A DNA stretch of 64,000 nucleotides from Neurospora tetrasperma FGSC 2508. Its lineage: Eukaryota > Ascomycota > Sordariomycetes > Sordariales > Sordariaceae. Of the stretch, positions 1 through 13,224 are shown piece after piece. The notes under the pieces were generated by a model that had not been told where the DNA came from, searched no databases, and saw only the letters and a program-made list of their open reading frames with translations. Made by a program: the position numbers and the translations under genes. Position 1 is the stretch's first letter. The number at the start of each line of letters is the position of its first letter. The stretch spans positions 2,270,123 through 2,334,122 of the forward strand of contig NW_009799099.1 in assembly GCF_000213175.1 (NCBI RefSeq). Direction: 5' to 3'.

Positions 1-3000
1 TGCTTCTGTGAGGTGACGCAGGATTGGAACTTGAACTAAAGCCGGGGATGGGCCGAGAGCCGGATGGAGCCACTGACAAATACCGTACCGTGACACTAAT
101 CGCGGGAAGACCGATTCATCTCTTCAAGATGATCTATCTTGTCTCGAGTCTGTGGAGAGGTGGCCCGCGTGGGTGATGAACCTCGAGATTGTGTGGGTGA
201 GCGGGAGCAACGGGCCTTGCAACGACCCTGATGATTTCTGTATCGATACCTGCCTGGCCCGTCTGCACTCGTACAGCGTAGCAGTGTGTGCGGTACACCA
301 CCAATTTAGTACCTAGGTACCTCTACCATCCACCCTCTGTGCTGGCCGGGGATGATACCCTGGACCAGAAGAACAAGATACCGGGAAGGGCAGGTAGGGT
401 AGGAAAACAAAAAGCGCCTGCAGCTGAAGCCAAATAGCGAGTAATCATGGCAATCGCCGCCTGCCTGCCCCGGTCCTCGTCGCATCAGCCTGCCACCCTG
501 CAGTAGGTGGAGTGGCTCCCGCACGCAGCTCCAACAGGACGGCACTTGCAGCCATTGTGTGCTTTGAGATGTGTTGGTTACGCAGTCGAGGTAACCGTCC
601 GCGTAGGAAGAGCACTGAAATCTCGGCATCGTGGTTCCGCACTGTTTCGGGACGAGTAGGATGGTGTTCGTTATGCCTTGCCACGAGAACCTGAAGAAGC
701 ATGAAAGATTACCGTCCTACTGCCTCAAACACGCCACGCAGCGGCAGCGTGGCTCGGCGAACAGTAATTCGATGGACGGATAGGACAGGCAGGGCGCAAG
801 GGAGAGGAAGGGACATGGTATGGGATGGATCGTGTCTGGGGAATCGGGAGACGGGGGGCATACCTTTGGCTCGCTTGGCTTCCTCGAGAGACTGCGGGAC
901 AGAGACCGATGAAGGAACATGCGAGGAACATGAAGGGGGCATTGACCTCTAGCGTAGGGGTGAAGCCGCTTCTACCGATGAAGAAGGGCACCGTTGGTGG
1001 TTACGGCCAAGTATCCCCAAGCATTCCCGTCCGGTACTTGCAAAGTAGTGTAGTCAGTCCCACCCACCACAAGCAGCAATGCTGCCTGCAACTTTGCTCG
1101 TAGTAGTGTACATCAGGCCGGCAGCAACATCGATTGGCAGCCTGTGGTTTGTTTCTCTGATGAGCTTGATCCGTGCCGCCGCATCCTCCTGCTGGAGCTG
1201 CGGAACAGTGTAGGTACCGGACTCGCAACTGTCCCCACGCAAAGCAGAGCGGAGCCGAAACGGGATGTGGTTTCCTGAACGAGCTGACACTATCCCGACC
1301 GGCGATTATAGTGCCAATGGGGTCAATGGATGCCCCGTCCAGGCAGGCGGATAACTTTCGTGATGATGGATTCCGCCAAGCCCAAAGCTCGTCTGTCAGA
1401 TCAGAGCATTGCGGTAAGCTGTAGGTAGTGTATTGTATGTCTTTGTCTCTGACTGGAATAGCCAGTGGCGGATTTTCGTCCATCTTTGCCTGGTCGGCAT
1501 GTCTCTGATGCCGTGCTGTCACTAGCGAGATGAGACAAGATCATGCCGCAACACACTCGACATCCGACGATTTTGTGTTGCTGGTCCAGTCTGGTCCAGC
1601 CGATGATGGGTGATCGGCTCGCTGCCATCTTGTCCCGAAATACGATGATTATGACGCTGACCTGGCTGGCGATGCCGATAATGGTGCAGCAAGCACAGTG
1701 TTGAGGACGGCCGGTGTGGCAGCCCGCCGTCTGGAGGTGGTCATTTTATGGAAGCCTGCTGCTGGGTCATTGCAACGAGAGGTTGGCTCGGTTGGAATCA
1801 ATCCATCCATGAAAAGGTGTTTTTCAAAAAGTCAGCCGGGAGAAAAGAAAAGTGTCCCCGGCTGTTCCCCCGAAGAAGAGGGGAAGTGGAAGCTATGGCG
1901 GGGCTCTCACTGAACCGCGCCAACAGCTCCCTTACTAGTGCATACCATCCACGCAAAGGGACACTAGCTCAATTAGCCGTAGCATAGAGCGAGTTTTGTT
2001 AGCGTCCTGTTAACAGTTCCACTGCTGACGTCCGAGTCTGACCCTTCTAGTTCCATTCCGCCCAGATCCCTTCAACAAAAGGGAAGGAGAACCTCGAGAA
2101 GCCCTCACCAAGTTACCTTCCCCACTTAGCGCACTCTTAGCGGGTAGGTGAAAGGTACCGGGAGACTGTAATCGTTAAAAACTCATCATTTCATGCATGG
2201 ATCAAGTAACATCGACAGTGGTGGAGGTACATTGTTTGCTGCAGGTGCTCCCTTCAATTCCCGAGGTGCAAGGCCAAGAGTTTCCTTCCATTATTTCCGT
2301 CATTCCATCGAGGTCAACATCGGCTTCCCTCCTTCCCAAGACACGCGCACAGAGAGGCCAGCACTTGCTGTTACATCACAATGGAAATGATCGCATATCC
2401 AGGACGCCTGCCTCTAGTAGTATACAAGGCCTTGGAAATGCTGAAGGCAATGTACCTAGGTACCTAGAGGTACTAGTGTATGTATTCGGCTCTTTTTCCA
2501 TCGATTCCACCTTTTCTCCCCCACAATCCGACGCCCAAGTATCGGGACCGCGCGATGACCATTCTTCTTTGTTGAGGTACCTAAAGGTACCTATCTCGAC
2601 GACATGACTGCGCCATGAAAGATCCATCTTTCCAGAAAACCATGCCACAACAACGCATATCAGGATGGCCGACAGGTATGTTTGTGTTCAATCACGCTGG
2701 ACGAGAATGCCTTGCGTCTCAAACCGCCCTTGGATATACCCTAGATGGCGGCAAGACTTGCTTTCTACGCCAGTCAACTCTCCTCCCAGTCTGGCACCCA
2801 TCTGCCTCTCAGATCATTAAATCCCCCTCCCGGCGACGGAGGTGTTCCAGCTGTCAATGACAGTGTCAGAATGCAACTACTAGTGTACTGCGTAGAATGC
2901 CGAGGTAGGACGTCTTGCGTCTGGGTTATGTACAATATCGGTAGTCTACCTCACCATGCCCCGCGCGTCTGTTGCTATCAGCTGCGGGCTACCCACAATA

Positions 3001-4029
3001 TTGCCGTGGTACGCTGTAGTGTACACTACGAATGGACGGAATACGCAAAGACCCTGTCCTCGCCGAGGCCCGTCCTCCCTGTCTTAGCCGCTGCCTCGAA
3101 CGGTGTGCGGTCACGATGCGATGGCAGGATGGGTTAACCTTGCGGAGGGCATGGATATCCGAGGGGCTAATAAAGAAAGACGGGCTCGGCATTGGACGTC
3201 CTCACTAGCATCCCAATCTCCTGGGATTTGTGGAAGGCGGAGAGCCTGGATACACTTTGTGTTGCCTTGCCTTGTGCGTGCACAACATCCCGGCTGGGGA
3301 CGGACGGACAGTCGGACGACAGGCTCAACAAACAGGCAGGGGGCAATGACTGCCGTCACCCGTGCTGGCACACAGAAGCTGTGTACTGTAGACATCACTC
3401 CTCCACCGAGCACTACACACACGATGCTCGTGGCAGAGATCGAAGCCGGCGAGAACATGTGCCTCACTCCCGCAGCACCTCTACGGAATCCATAGTGTAC
3501 ATATCTCGTCTCGTCTTCGGTTCTTTGATCCCCAGAGTACTCGGTCTGGAAGGTCCCTCTCCATCACGGCTACGTAGCCCACAAAGTCGTCACCAATTCG
3601 TGTATCCTTAGTGATCATCTCGTCCTGTTATTAGTGAACAGCAGACCCATTTCGCCTTTTGAAAACTGTGGGGACAACTTTTGGCAAGTCGGCTGTAAAA
3701 CCCGATCAGAGCGGTTCGTCGGTTCTTAGTGGATCAACCCTGGAGTGAAAGAAAGGCGGCAAAAACTGTGTTCCATCTCATCCGCAACAACCTGGAACAG
3801 AAATGTTTCCGAGACATCGAAGCTTTCAAAAACCGAACCAAAATGGCACCACCGACGACTACACATGACAAAAGTCTAGGCCCAAAAGCCTGCCTACCAG
3901 CGACCAGCTAGCCGTTGTGTTCGTTGCTGCTTCTTGTCCTTCTCCTTCTTCTTCTTTTCCATCCTTCCGAAAAATGCAACCATTGTCGCTAACTAGGTAC
4001 CTATTTGGTCAGGTTTGGTCCCCCAACCA

Positions 4030-4330
4030 ATCTGATATTCGCCTTCCGTTTTTTTCTTTCTTTTCTTTTTCCTTTTGTTTCCTGTTTTCTCCTTCTCTTG
4101 CGCCGTGGCTTGCCGTACCATGGTTGGGTTCTCCTGCTCAATTCTCCGGTTGGTGCATCCCCAAAGCCGCCGCCGCCGCCGCCTTCTCTTCCTGAAACTT
4201 GGCGTCACTAGACTAGCGCAAGCGCCGGGAGGAGGTAAGATGCGGTAGGTCTTGGTTGAGGAAGGCGTATTGGATAACAGGGAGGTGGGAGTATAAGCGC
4301 CATCTATCATCCTTCCATCTTTTCTTTTAT
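4030..4330 (+). promoter_or_regulatory. Promoter-like CT-rich tract, GCC repeat and TATA-like site without an assigned gene
   Basis: A pyrimidine-rich stretch (about 4048-4105) is followed by a GCC trinucleotide run (about 4165-4184), then a TATA-like GTATAAGC near 4292 and another short CT-rich stretch. This is the usual arrangement just upstream of transcription starts in filamentous ascomycetes. I could not find a convincing coding sequence downstream before 7 kb, so it may drive a noncoding transcript, a very short gene, or nothing. The call rests on composition alone. Confidence 0.2.
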
Positions 4331-7024
4331 ATCACTACTACTAGGCACCAGCTTTTTGTCGGACTGGGATTCTGATCGCTGCACCCACAACAACAATTAC
4401 ATGATATTGATCACCGTCGGAAAACTACGCAGCACGCAGTCAGCCGATGATGAGTTTTTCTTTCCGGAAATAAAATACCAGGGCTTGTTTTCCTGGTAGT
4501 TTTACTCAGGGAGTGAGTCCATCAGCGCGAGATGTTCAACGGATCGATCCCGTCAACGGCGCCGCCGCCGGAACCGGGTCCCAGTTTCCTGTCACTAGTG
4601 TACATTATCATAGTACCGTACCTATCGTCACCAATCTGGTCGTGGGCGGAGTTCCAGTCGTAGGGCAGTACACTACACGTGTACCAGACTGCCTATGTAC
4701 TGTGTAAACAACTGCCGGGCGGAGCCTAGAGAACTTGGGGGTTGGTTAATCTTTGATCTTCAAAGCTTGGACTCTATCGGAAGTTTTGAGGTGGCAGGCT
4801 CAGGTACCTCTCTAGGGTTGAGAAGGCGGAGATGCTTGTTTGCATATCCGAGCTTTCCACGGCAATGACCTCCTACTGAATTTGCATACCGGACAGCCAG
4901 TTATGTAATGTATCCACCTGAAAGGAATTCTAGTCAGTTAATTAGCAACAGGAACCACGAGCAGGACATCCAATTTTGTAAGGTATCATCTTGTGTTTTT
5001 TTTCTTCTTTTTTTCTTCTTTATCGTCGAGTTACCTATCACCTGTACTTTCTTTGCAACCCAATAATTACTACTGGCCGAGAGACTCAACATATCTATTT
5101 CCTCGTTGCACAACAACGAGAAGTCCTGGAAGCTAAAACAGGCCGGAGATCTCCTTTGCAATTTCCGCCAGGACTCCCTCAGACCTAGAGGGCCGCATTC
5201 TGCATGATACCATCTGTTTGAAATGTGGTTGGAAGAGAAAAGAAAGATACCGGCACCGTTTCAAGAAATCAAAAGAACTGCACTAATAGTTTTAGTCATG
5301 TTGTCCTAAACTAATAAGCCAGTAGCACTGCCGAGTCCGAGCGAGCCTCATCGCACACTAAAGTGCCGAGGATCAAGTGCGAGGGATTGCAGGTCATCCA
5401 CTTGCACGGGACTTTACTGAACGTCCCTGAGTACGCATGAGAACGTGATACGTAAAAGGGCCGTGATCTAGGTAGTAGGCAGGTAGAGGCAATCTATGTC
5501 TGCCGCGGGTGATAACGTAATAGATTTTACTAGTGTTTGACCGGTATTGTTTTGGCGCGCTTAGCACATACAGGAGCCACATCACTTACCCATACGATCT
5601 AGAGGCAGGCTAAAGAGGCTAGTTTCTACATTAGATAGTGTACAGAAGTATGTAGAGGTAGGTCAGCTCGTCAAGACCAACCTAGGATGCCATGTGCTCC
5701 GTGGGAGCATGTAAACTTTGTCTCGCAGAGCTTGTGAGCCTTCTTAAACTCTGTTAGTTGCCAGTTCTGGGATTCTTCACAACATTATTCCTTCTAAGGC
5801 TCTGAGCTATGAAGGCAAGTTGTCTTCGCTGTTATCATCAGATGATTCCTGAGTGTGAAGTCTGGTCCTGGGCTTGACTTTCGTCGGTTTAGATTGTAGA
5901 GGAAGGCATTTTCAGTCATTAATCAGTAAACCTTACCATCTGTACGCCTCATTCTTATTCCCGTCTTCACGCCTTGCTTCCAACATGTCTCTCCCTTCCT
6001 CTCGGCAGCATACCTTGGGTAAGAACATTAATGGTGCAGGCAGAGTAAAGATATGTACCCTCTGTAGCACAATCACTTCACCTACATGCCTCGACAGGCA
6101 AGGGTAAAAAGCGCGAAGTAAATAAGTACTTACTTATCGTATCATGCCTTTTCTGCTTTTCTTTTCCGTATGGAAGGCATTAAATCTCCATGTTGTTGTG
6201 CCGCTGATGAACAGGGAGAGATGAAGGTGGATATGCATAGAGTTAGCAAACATCAACAACACATGGGAAGAGTAGAGAGGTTGGGGGCTTGAACACGAGC
6301 ACTCAAAGATTGAGAAGTGGTTTTCTTAGTTGTGAACAAGGTAATCAACTTCCAACCTGATGCTATAATATAGAGTATATGTGACTGTAGTAAAACATAC
6401 CGAAAGGTAGCCTACCTCGAGTAGTAACATGCCTAGATATGATGTCAGTATAACTGTGTAGAATCTGGAGGTAAGTTAGCAGAAAGTACCTACCTACCTG
6501 TTAACACCGCATAGAGGTAGTTACAACTATGCAACAGCAACAAGCACGATCCCGGAACTTCAAAACGCAAGCAGTCTCATCCGGTCTCATTCTCTCCACT
6601 CGTCGAGTCCCTATGTCGTGCGACATGACCACTTCGGAACTTTCTTCGAGACATGCCGATGGTGGGTAACACCTTCAAGTTTTGGAGTTGGACTGTACCT
6701 ACAGCACTGTGTGCCAAGTCTCATAGGCTGACAGCGGTATGTACGTAGCCTTTGCGGCTCGCATTTAGCTAGGTACCTAGCAAAGCAAGTCAGCAGGCAA
6801 GATCCGATCCCTACCTTACTTACAGGATTTTGCCTACCCCATGCTTTGCTGTAGCTGCTGCTGCTACATACTTGTCTATGAAGAGTGATATGTAATTTCC
6901 GGATGTGCATTTGATGGGGCCACTGTGGCATCCCTCGTTTACTTTTTGTTGCGGACGGGATGCAATGGTTGGGAAGGACCTCAAGGTTTGCCGTGTGAAA
7001 TATGGTAGCGAGGCTCTTGAAAGT

Positions 7025-7044
7025 AAAAAAAAAAAAAAAAAAAA
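7025..7044. repeat. Homopolymer A20
   Basis: An uninterrupted run of twenty A residues in otherwise unassigned DNA. No flanking target-site duplication or retroelement sequence is visible, so it is best read as a simple repeat. Confidence 0.9.
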
Positions 7045-10000
7045 GAGAAGGTGCCCATGCCGAGGAAGGGAGCTCAGGGATGGGATGTGAAGGTTGGTCC
7101 CGTTGTAGGCAATTTGAAAACGAACTGAGGTGTCATTGTGTGTACGTTTTGACCTCTTCATTGTTTCGCATAATCTCATGTTGGCTTTGTTGGCTTGACC
7201 TCACACGGTACAGGAGGCACCTGAGGTTACGTACCTGTTTTCAATGTCAGCTTCGTACCCCTTCATTTTCGTTCCATGTCCTAGACGGATGCCCACAGCT
7301 ACCCCATACTCATAATGTTGCTTTCGGAATGGGAACACTCCCAAGTTCCTCCCCCGACTTAGGACAAGTTGAGCGTATGCTACACTTATCATAAGGACAA
7401 ATCAATATCAACCCATATGCCAAGCGCCGATACTATACAGATGAATGTTGGTTTGTTTGTTAGCTCGAGACCTGCGACATCCAAGGGAAAAGACAAGGGA
7501 TTCTGGTGCCCTCATTGATCCAAACAATCCCAAAATCAGGGTCAAGAACAACAATCGAACGTGTATCGCACACATACACCAGAACTTACTCCATTTACAG
7601 CGGGCAATAGCCGACTGGTTGCTGTTCAGGCCAGCAGCCCCGCCTAGTTATCCTGAAAATGGTAAAAGAGTCCCCTGCAAGTGTGTATACCACACTAACG
7701 AACAAACCCAGGATGAACTGTGATGGAGTCGAGCAAGGATTGGGCTGGCTTGCTGGATGGACTCATGAGGGTACGGTCGTAGAAAGCCGAAAAGCGAGTT
7801 TGTTAAAAGCGGCTTGTTGTCAGCATGTGGTCAGCATCATCGTCAGGAATGGTGCTATTGACGAGGATCAGCTGGTTGAAATCATATGGATCTCAATTTG
7901 AACTCTCACGCGGCAACTAGGTGCCGGATAATCAGTTGGACAAGGGATGCCAAGTGAATGAGGAGCTCCCCCAGAAGACGAGGCAGGATCGGGATTAGCG
8001 TACACACTGAATTTGGGGGCCGCCAAGCACTGTACGTTATGCCGCTGTGACGGACTGACGGTGGTAGCCTGGTGATGCTGAAAACAACACCACAACATGT
8101 AGCACCTAGTGGTTCTGAAGTCATAGTATCAAGTGGCTGTCACTTACCGGTAGGTAGTCTATCGAGGACATTCTTCGTTTGCAATATTTGTGGGGTGATG
8201 TGACGTCCTCACCCGGAAGGTCATAAATTGAGTCAAGGAAGAGGATGTTTAAAATGTCACAAGACAACCTTTCTAGACTTCCCAAGGTACCATCCACCGT
8301 ACCCTTCCTATGCATGGGTCTGTCAGAGCTCGACGTCTGGAAGAAGTGGCTTACTGTCTGGATTTCCACTCTGAAAGTGTGCATTCTAAAGCCACAGTGG
8401 CTACTAAGTTAATCAACCTCGAACGACTGATGCCGAAGATCACATCGGACAAGGCTCGACTGTGTAGAGGCATCGCTTTGCTGTTATGAGCAGGGAGCAC
8501 CGCTAAGATCGCCATAGCGTGGTATTTGACGCAATAACCAACCCTTCGGGTCTTGCTCGCGCACAAAAACATAATCAGGCAGCGAGCTATTGGCCCCCTT
8601 TGCCCCTCATCTTCGGATCCGGAATTATTCTGGAAGGTCGTTTTTGTCAATCAAAAGATGCAGGCAACTTCCTCCGCCAACACTATGTAGTGATAACCAC
8701 ACCTGTTGAAAGCGCATCACAGTACAGGTCGGTCTAAGATTTTCTGGACGTGAACACCCTCCTGTAGAACAGACGACTTGGCGGGCATCATTCATTCCCA
8801 ATGCTGTTAGCTTCCGAATATCCTGTCGATGAGAGCATGGACGTGGGATGGCGCATGATTTCCCTTTCAGGCTTGAGTTCCGGACCAAGCATGAGATGGC
8901 CCTAGACCCTGGCAGTGCTCTGCACCCCCTGAAAGAGCCTCTTGCAAAGTCAGTATACTATGTAGATACATACAAACTGAGAAACACATGAAAATAGAGT
9001 ACTGACCATAGGAATTTATTTTTCTCTCACGACTACGCACGAGACTAGCAACAGACATTGGGTTCTTTCTGTCTTCTCTTCTGGGACAGCGAATGAGACA
9101 CCATCGATGTGCTGCGCTATGCCATTACATATTCGGGGTCCAAGGGCGGGGCGTGGGGCCCGGAAAGCCGGCCGGTTGTTCCATGCGCTAACTTCATGTT
9201 GAAGGCTGTACTGTGTGAGCCGTACTATGGTAACTGTTGGAGGAAATGCTGTCCGACACTGAGCATTGCCGGTTTTGTCCAGTTCCTCACACGATACCCA
9301 TAACATCACATCTGCTGCGTGCCCTATCATTCGAGCAGAGATGCCAAACGAGTGAATAACCAGAGAAGAGGCTGTCCCGACAACGAGTTGTTGTACGTGC
9401 AAGACACCGTTGACTGAAATATCGTCCCGCTGAACTATTTTTAGGATTTCGAATTGAGTGTCTCGATCTCACCGTCGCACTGAATGTGAGGACAGTCTTC
9501 GGGGACATGTGTGTAACCGCCCTTGGCCCAATCGAGAACAATGCTATCGAGTGGTTGCGAGCGGCACGCAGTGGCACGGAAATGACAACTCTATTGCTCC
9601 CTTGGTACTAAATCAATGTAGACGCAGCCGCCCGAACATAAATTTGGAAGGCTGTCAGGTCCTGCGGCTCAAGATCCTGGTTTCCGACTGGCAATATCTG
9701 CATTTGACGGCAGTTAGCCTGTTTGAGAGGCCGCGAGATCCGTATTGTATGCATAAGAGCATTAACTGACGAGAAAGCAACCTTTGGCGGCCCAGGACGC
9801 AGGTTCCTTTTCTCAAAGTCTCGGCATGATTTTCATTGGATTGTTGAATGGGAGGTTCACATTTGCTGCTCGGCATGCCTCTCCGTGACAATGGTCCCAG
9901 CTCACGGCGTCCCTGCTATACTTGCCGGGTCTCAAGTCCGTTCGATCCTAACTTGCCCATACTAACAGACTTGGGAAAGCTGGTTATGTGCTTCTTGTCG

Positions 10001-13000
10001 TCTAGCCATTGCACTGAAACGAGTCTGGATACGTGCGAAAGAAGGAAATAACCATGTGGGTCAGATTACTCCTACGCCAGACGTGGAGATAAGCGTGTAG
10101 AAGCAATATTATCAGACATGCAATGATTTGCGGGTTGTTGGCAAGCGGTATATACGCAGTGCTTTTCGAGGTTGAGCTTAGAGGTACTCTCGCTCTTCTT
10201 TGCGGGGCCTTTGGCAATGCTGAGACCTCGTTCAGCGTATGCTCAGAGAAAGCCATGCGAGACATTGTTGGAATGGAAATGGTACTCACTGCGAGGCTCT
10301 CATGCAACATGGCCTTATGGGGTACCGTCAAAGGTGTGTGAGCGTTTCGCCGCAACTGGCCTCGTGAGAATAAAGATCCGGCCTGCATGTCATGGCTTTC
10401 AGCTGAGACGGACACATACATGTCTGTATGTACCTCGATAACTGATGGTGTCACCAGTTGGCGCTTTGAACATTTTCTATCATCGTCAAAATAATTCTGT
10501 CGAGGATGGAAAGAACTGCAGTGGTATCAGTCGTAGGGGACAGCAAACGCCAGGTTCACCAGGCTGAGGATTGTGGCCTTTGCACGCGGCTACCTCGACC
10601 CAGTTGTTGTGAGATCGTTTCGCGGAAATCGAAAAAGCTGAAAATAAACACCAACCGCTTCAATTTTTCTTACTCGTCAGGTCTACAAGTAGCCTCTTCG
10701 GTACTGCTCTCCCACCACGACCCATAGCGTGGCGCACTGTGGGGGAAGGGTTGGCGGGAAGTTTGACCGCTAAACCTCATGTAGAATCGTGAGCGAAAGA
10801 CTTTAGCATCCTAGATACTGCATTTAGTGAAAGTCCTTTTGGACCGAGGTTGTCTACTTCGATTGGACCAAATGGCATGACAGAAACCTCCATATATGTT
10901 CACCCTGGAGATCTGGTTTGGGTGATGAAGTATCTGAATGTTTGAAAAGTCAACGGAGTTTGAGTTGTGCGATGTGAGCGTATCGATTTTGTTCCTGCGA
11001 GTGGGAATGCCTTGTGTGCAACTCCGTCTGAACGGGTTGAAAGTAGCGAAAGCGGTCCTTGGCGCGCGACCCGGTACACCGAAGCGCCGAGTGCACTCCG
11101 AATGTCACGTTAGCTTCGCCGACAGGGTGTTCAGGAGGCTATTAACAACTAGCTTTTGCCCGTTGTTGATTTTCGCTAACTGCCATATTTGCCTCCTCGA
11201 CGTTCCAAACTCAAAATATGGTAGCTCAGTATAGCATCTCCAACGTAGGACGATGTGCATAGCGATGCCCTGAGATGAGGCTAGGCCTTAGATCTGATTC
11301 TAAGACTCGAAAGAGAAGCTGGATGCTCTCTGACTATGGGCCCGCACAGTCGTCTCCGTTCGATGATGAATCGAGCTCCAGCAACACTAGCTACCGGACG
11401 GTACTTCACTGTACCAACGGTGCATAGTTTGATCAGACCGTCGCCTGCAGCGGTAGATCCCGGCTTGGAGGAGGCGGAAACTAGAGAAAAGAGGGAGTTA
11501 ACTTTAGACACCCTCACAATGTTGCCGTTTGCGTAAACCTTCTGAATAAAGTATGGGCATGTAGTAAACTAATATAGTTTACTGTGTCTCTCTGGTGGTG
11601 AAGTTGTATGCAGCTATAGCGTTATTTGGTGCACTTGACTGGACTTCGCTGATCCCGGGTTTTCCAAGAGAGACAGACCAACCAGGAATGGAGGCTGCTG
11701 TTCCGCGCTGCGGCATTGCTCAGAGCTCGGAATTTGATCCGACTGAACCACGGAAGCCGCAGATCGTCCGTAGTGTACTGCTAAAGTACCGGTTCGCCAT
11801 GTGAATGGGTGCACCTAAAGCAAAAGTTTATCGTCAAGGACCCATCAGTTGGTGAAGTGAAGAGTTTGTCGCTGGACACCCGCCACTGATATAGTGAGCC
11901 CGTCTGGCGACACGGGAGCAGCGACGTCTGTCTCGTTGGGACATCGCGAAGACGGATCAGTGTTTAGTTGGCGCTGTTTAGCTGCAAAGAGATGTTATGT
12001 TAGCACAGTCTCCCATGTACACAAGGAATAGGTACGAAAGTTGGCTGACTCGGACATATTCCTAACTTACGCAATACCCCCAAACTGACCGTCAATGGTG
12101 ACTCGATATATGGCACGAGTTTAGCTTCGTTTAAGAAGCCATGATTGAGGGGAGGGTTCCGAGCATATGTGTTACCTGGTGTTGGCCATGATCAACAGAG
12201 ATGTAGCGAAAGGTAGGGCGATGCTCCTCGTTTGCCGGGGGAAAAAGGTCGTCTAGGCCAAAGGTGATGGCTCAAACCCTCCATCGGGACGGATGGTGAG
12301 GCTGTCAGCGAAGGAAGAGATTCCGGGCAAAATTGTGGTTGTATTCAAGGTAAAAGGTCGGATTTGACAGGTTTTTATGATGTTGGTATCGGTAAACTCG
12401 TTTGTGGGTCGCCGACTGTCGTGAAGAGACGGAACCACTGCAACTCCAAGCCGTCACGTTCATCCTGTGAGTGGCAGCGAGTGCTGCAGCCGGCAAATAC
12501 CTACGACGGGAACACTTCCTTCCATTGCTGCATGGTTGCTCCTTCCCGCGCAACCTACGAACACAACTACTACCTACCTGCTGTAACTGTCCTGCCACCT
12601 GGCATGCAGTTGCTGCCCTGAACTGGAACTAAAGTCTCTTCTCCCGTCAATGCTCGAACTCCCAACTCCAAAAGCTTGACTTCACCACCCCAGCAAAATC
12701 GCAAAATCACCAACACAATAAGTGCCGACTGGCACCCTAAACACGACTCTGCACATCACGAAACCAGGCTGGCAAGTTACTTGCAGTCAGCACAGTGCAT
12801 CAACTCATGACTTGCGCTTTTGATGTTCTCATTGGACAGCCATGAGGTCCCTGATGGCCCTAATGGCAAGCGACCATTTAGCGAAGCTTTCCTAGTGGTC
12901 CGTCAACGTAGCACCCCATCATGGTCGGCCACATCGCGACTCAAGACTACTTTTGAGGGTGCTTTTGCGCTTAACTAAGCGCCGAAAGAAGATGAACATG

Positions 13001-13224
13001 TCTCATAGGCGGCTATCCACATTGTCAACCGGAGCAAGACGCCATAGACATGGCTTGGAGATGGGAGACAATAATGCTTACTTATACGTTGTAGTTAGCT
13101 CTACGGTTAGGCATCGGGTGTCATACGACTTGGAATTGACTTGGTTCTTGTTTCTCTATCATTTTGTGTATTTCACGAGCTCGTTAGCGGGTGTTGGCCA
13201 GCGATTCGAACGAAGCACGGCAAT

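Larger units (their letters stand above)
1..13224. other. Long region without a supportable gene
   Basis: I found no reading frame here with a recognisable domain, credible codon pattern or coherent splice structure. The open frames are short (up to about 173 codons), lie on both strands, and read as unrelated low-information peptides. Base composition looks ordinary and not strongly AT-rich, so this is not an obvious RIP-mutated transposon graveyard. I see no reverse transcriptase, transposase or capsid motif. What it does hold is repeated short words: AGGTACCT seven times and TAGTGTAC nine times. There is also a 20-A run (7025-7044), a CT-rich/GCC-repeat block near 4.0-4.2 kb, and a faint spliced micro-frame from 5985. 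The last few hundred bases should contain the promoter and leader of the DUF3433 gene. Noncoding transcripts or lineage-specific short genes cannot be excluded. Confidence 0.6.

Noticed and set aside
1001-1522. 173-codon minus-strand frame in the left gene-free region
   Set aside because: The cysteine- and histidine-containing peptide has no regular spacing or family signature, no splice partners and no promoter context.
10002-10454. 150-codon minus-strand frame with a hydrophobic segment
   Set aside because: One hydrophobic stretch is not enough. The rest is low-information and I see no homology or splice context.
13141-13224. Upstream in-frame start for the DUF3433 protein
   Set aside because: It adds 28 hydrophobic/cysteine-containing residues unlike the family. 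The ATG at 13225 has better context, though the upstream start is not excluded.
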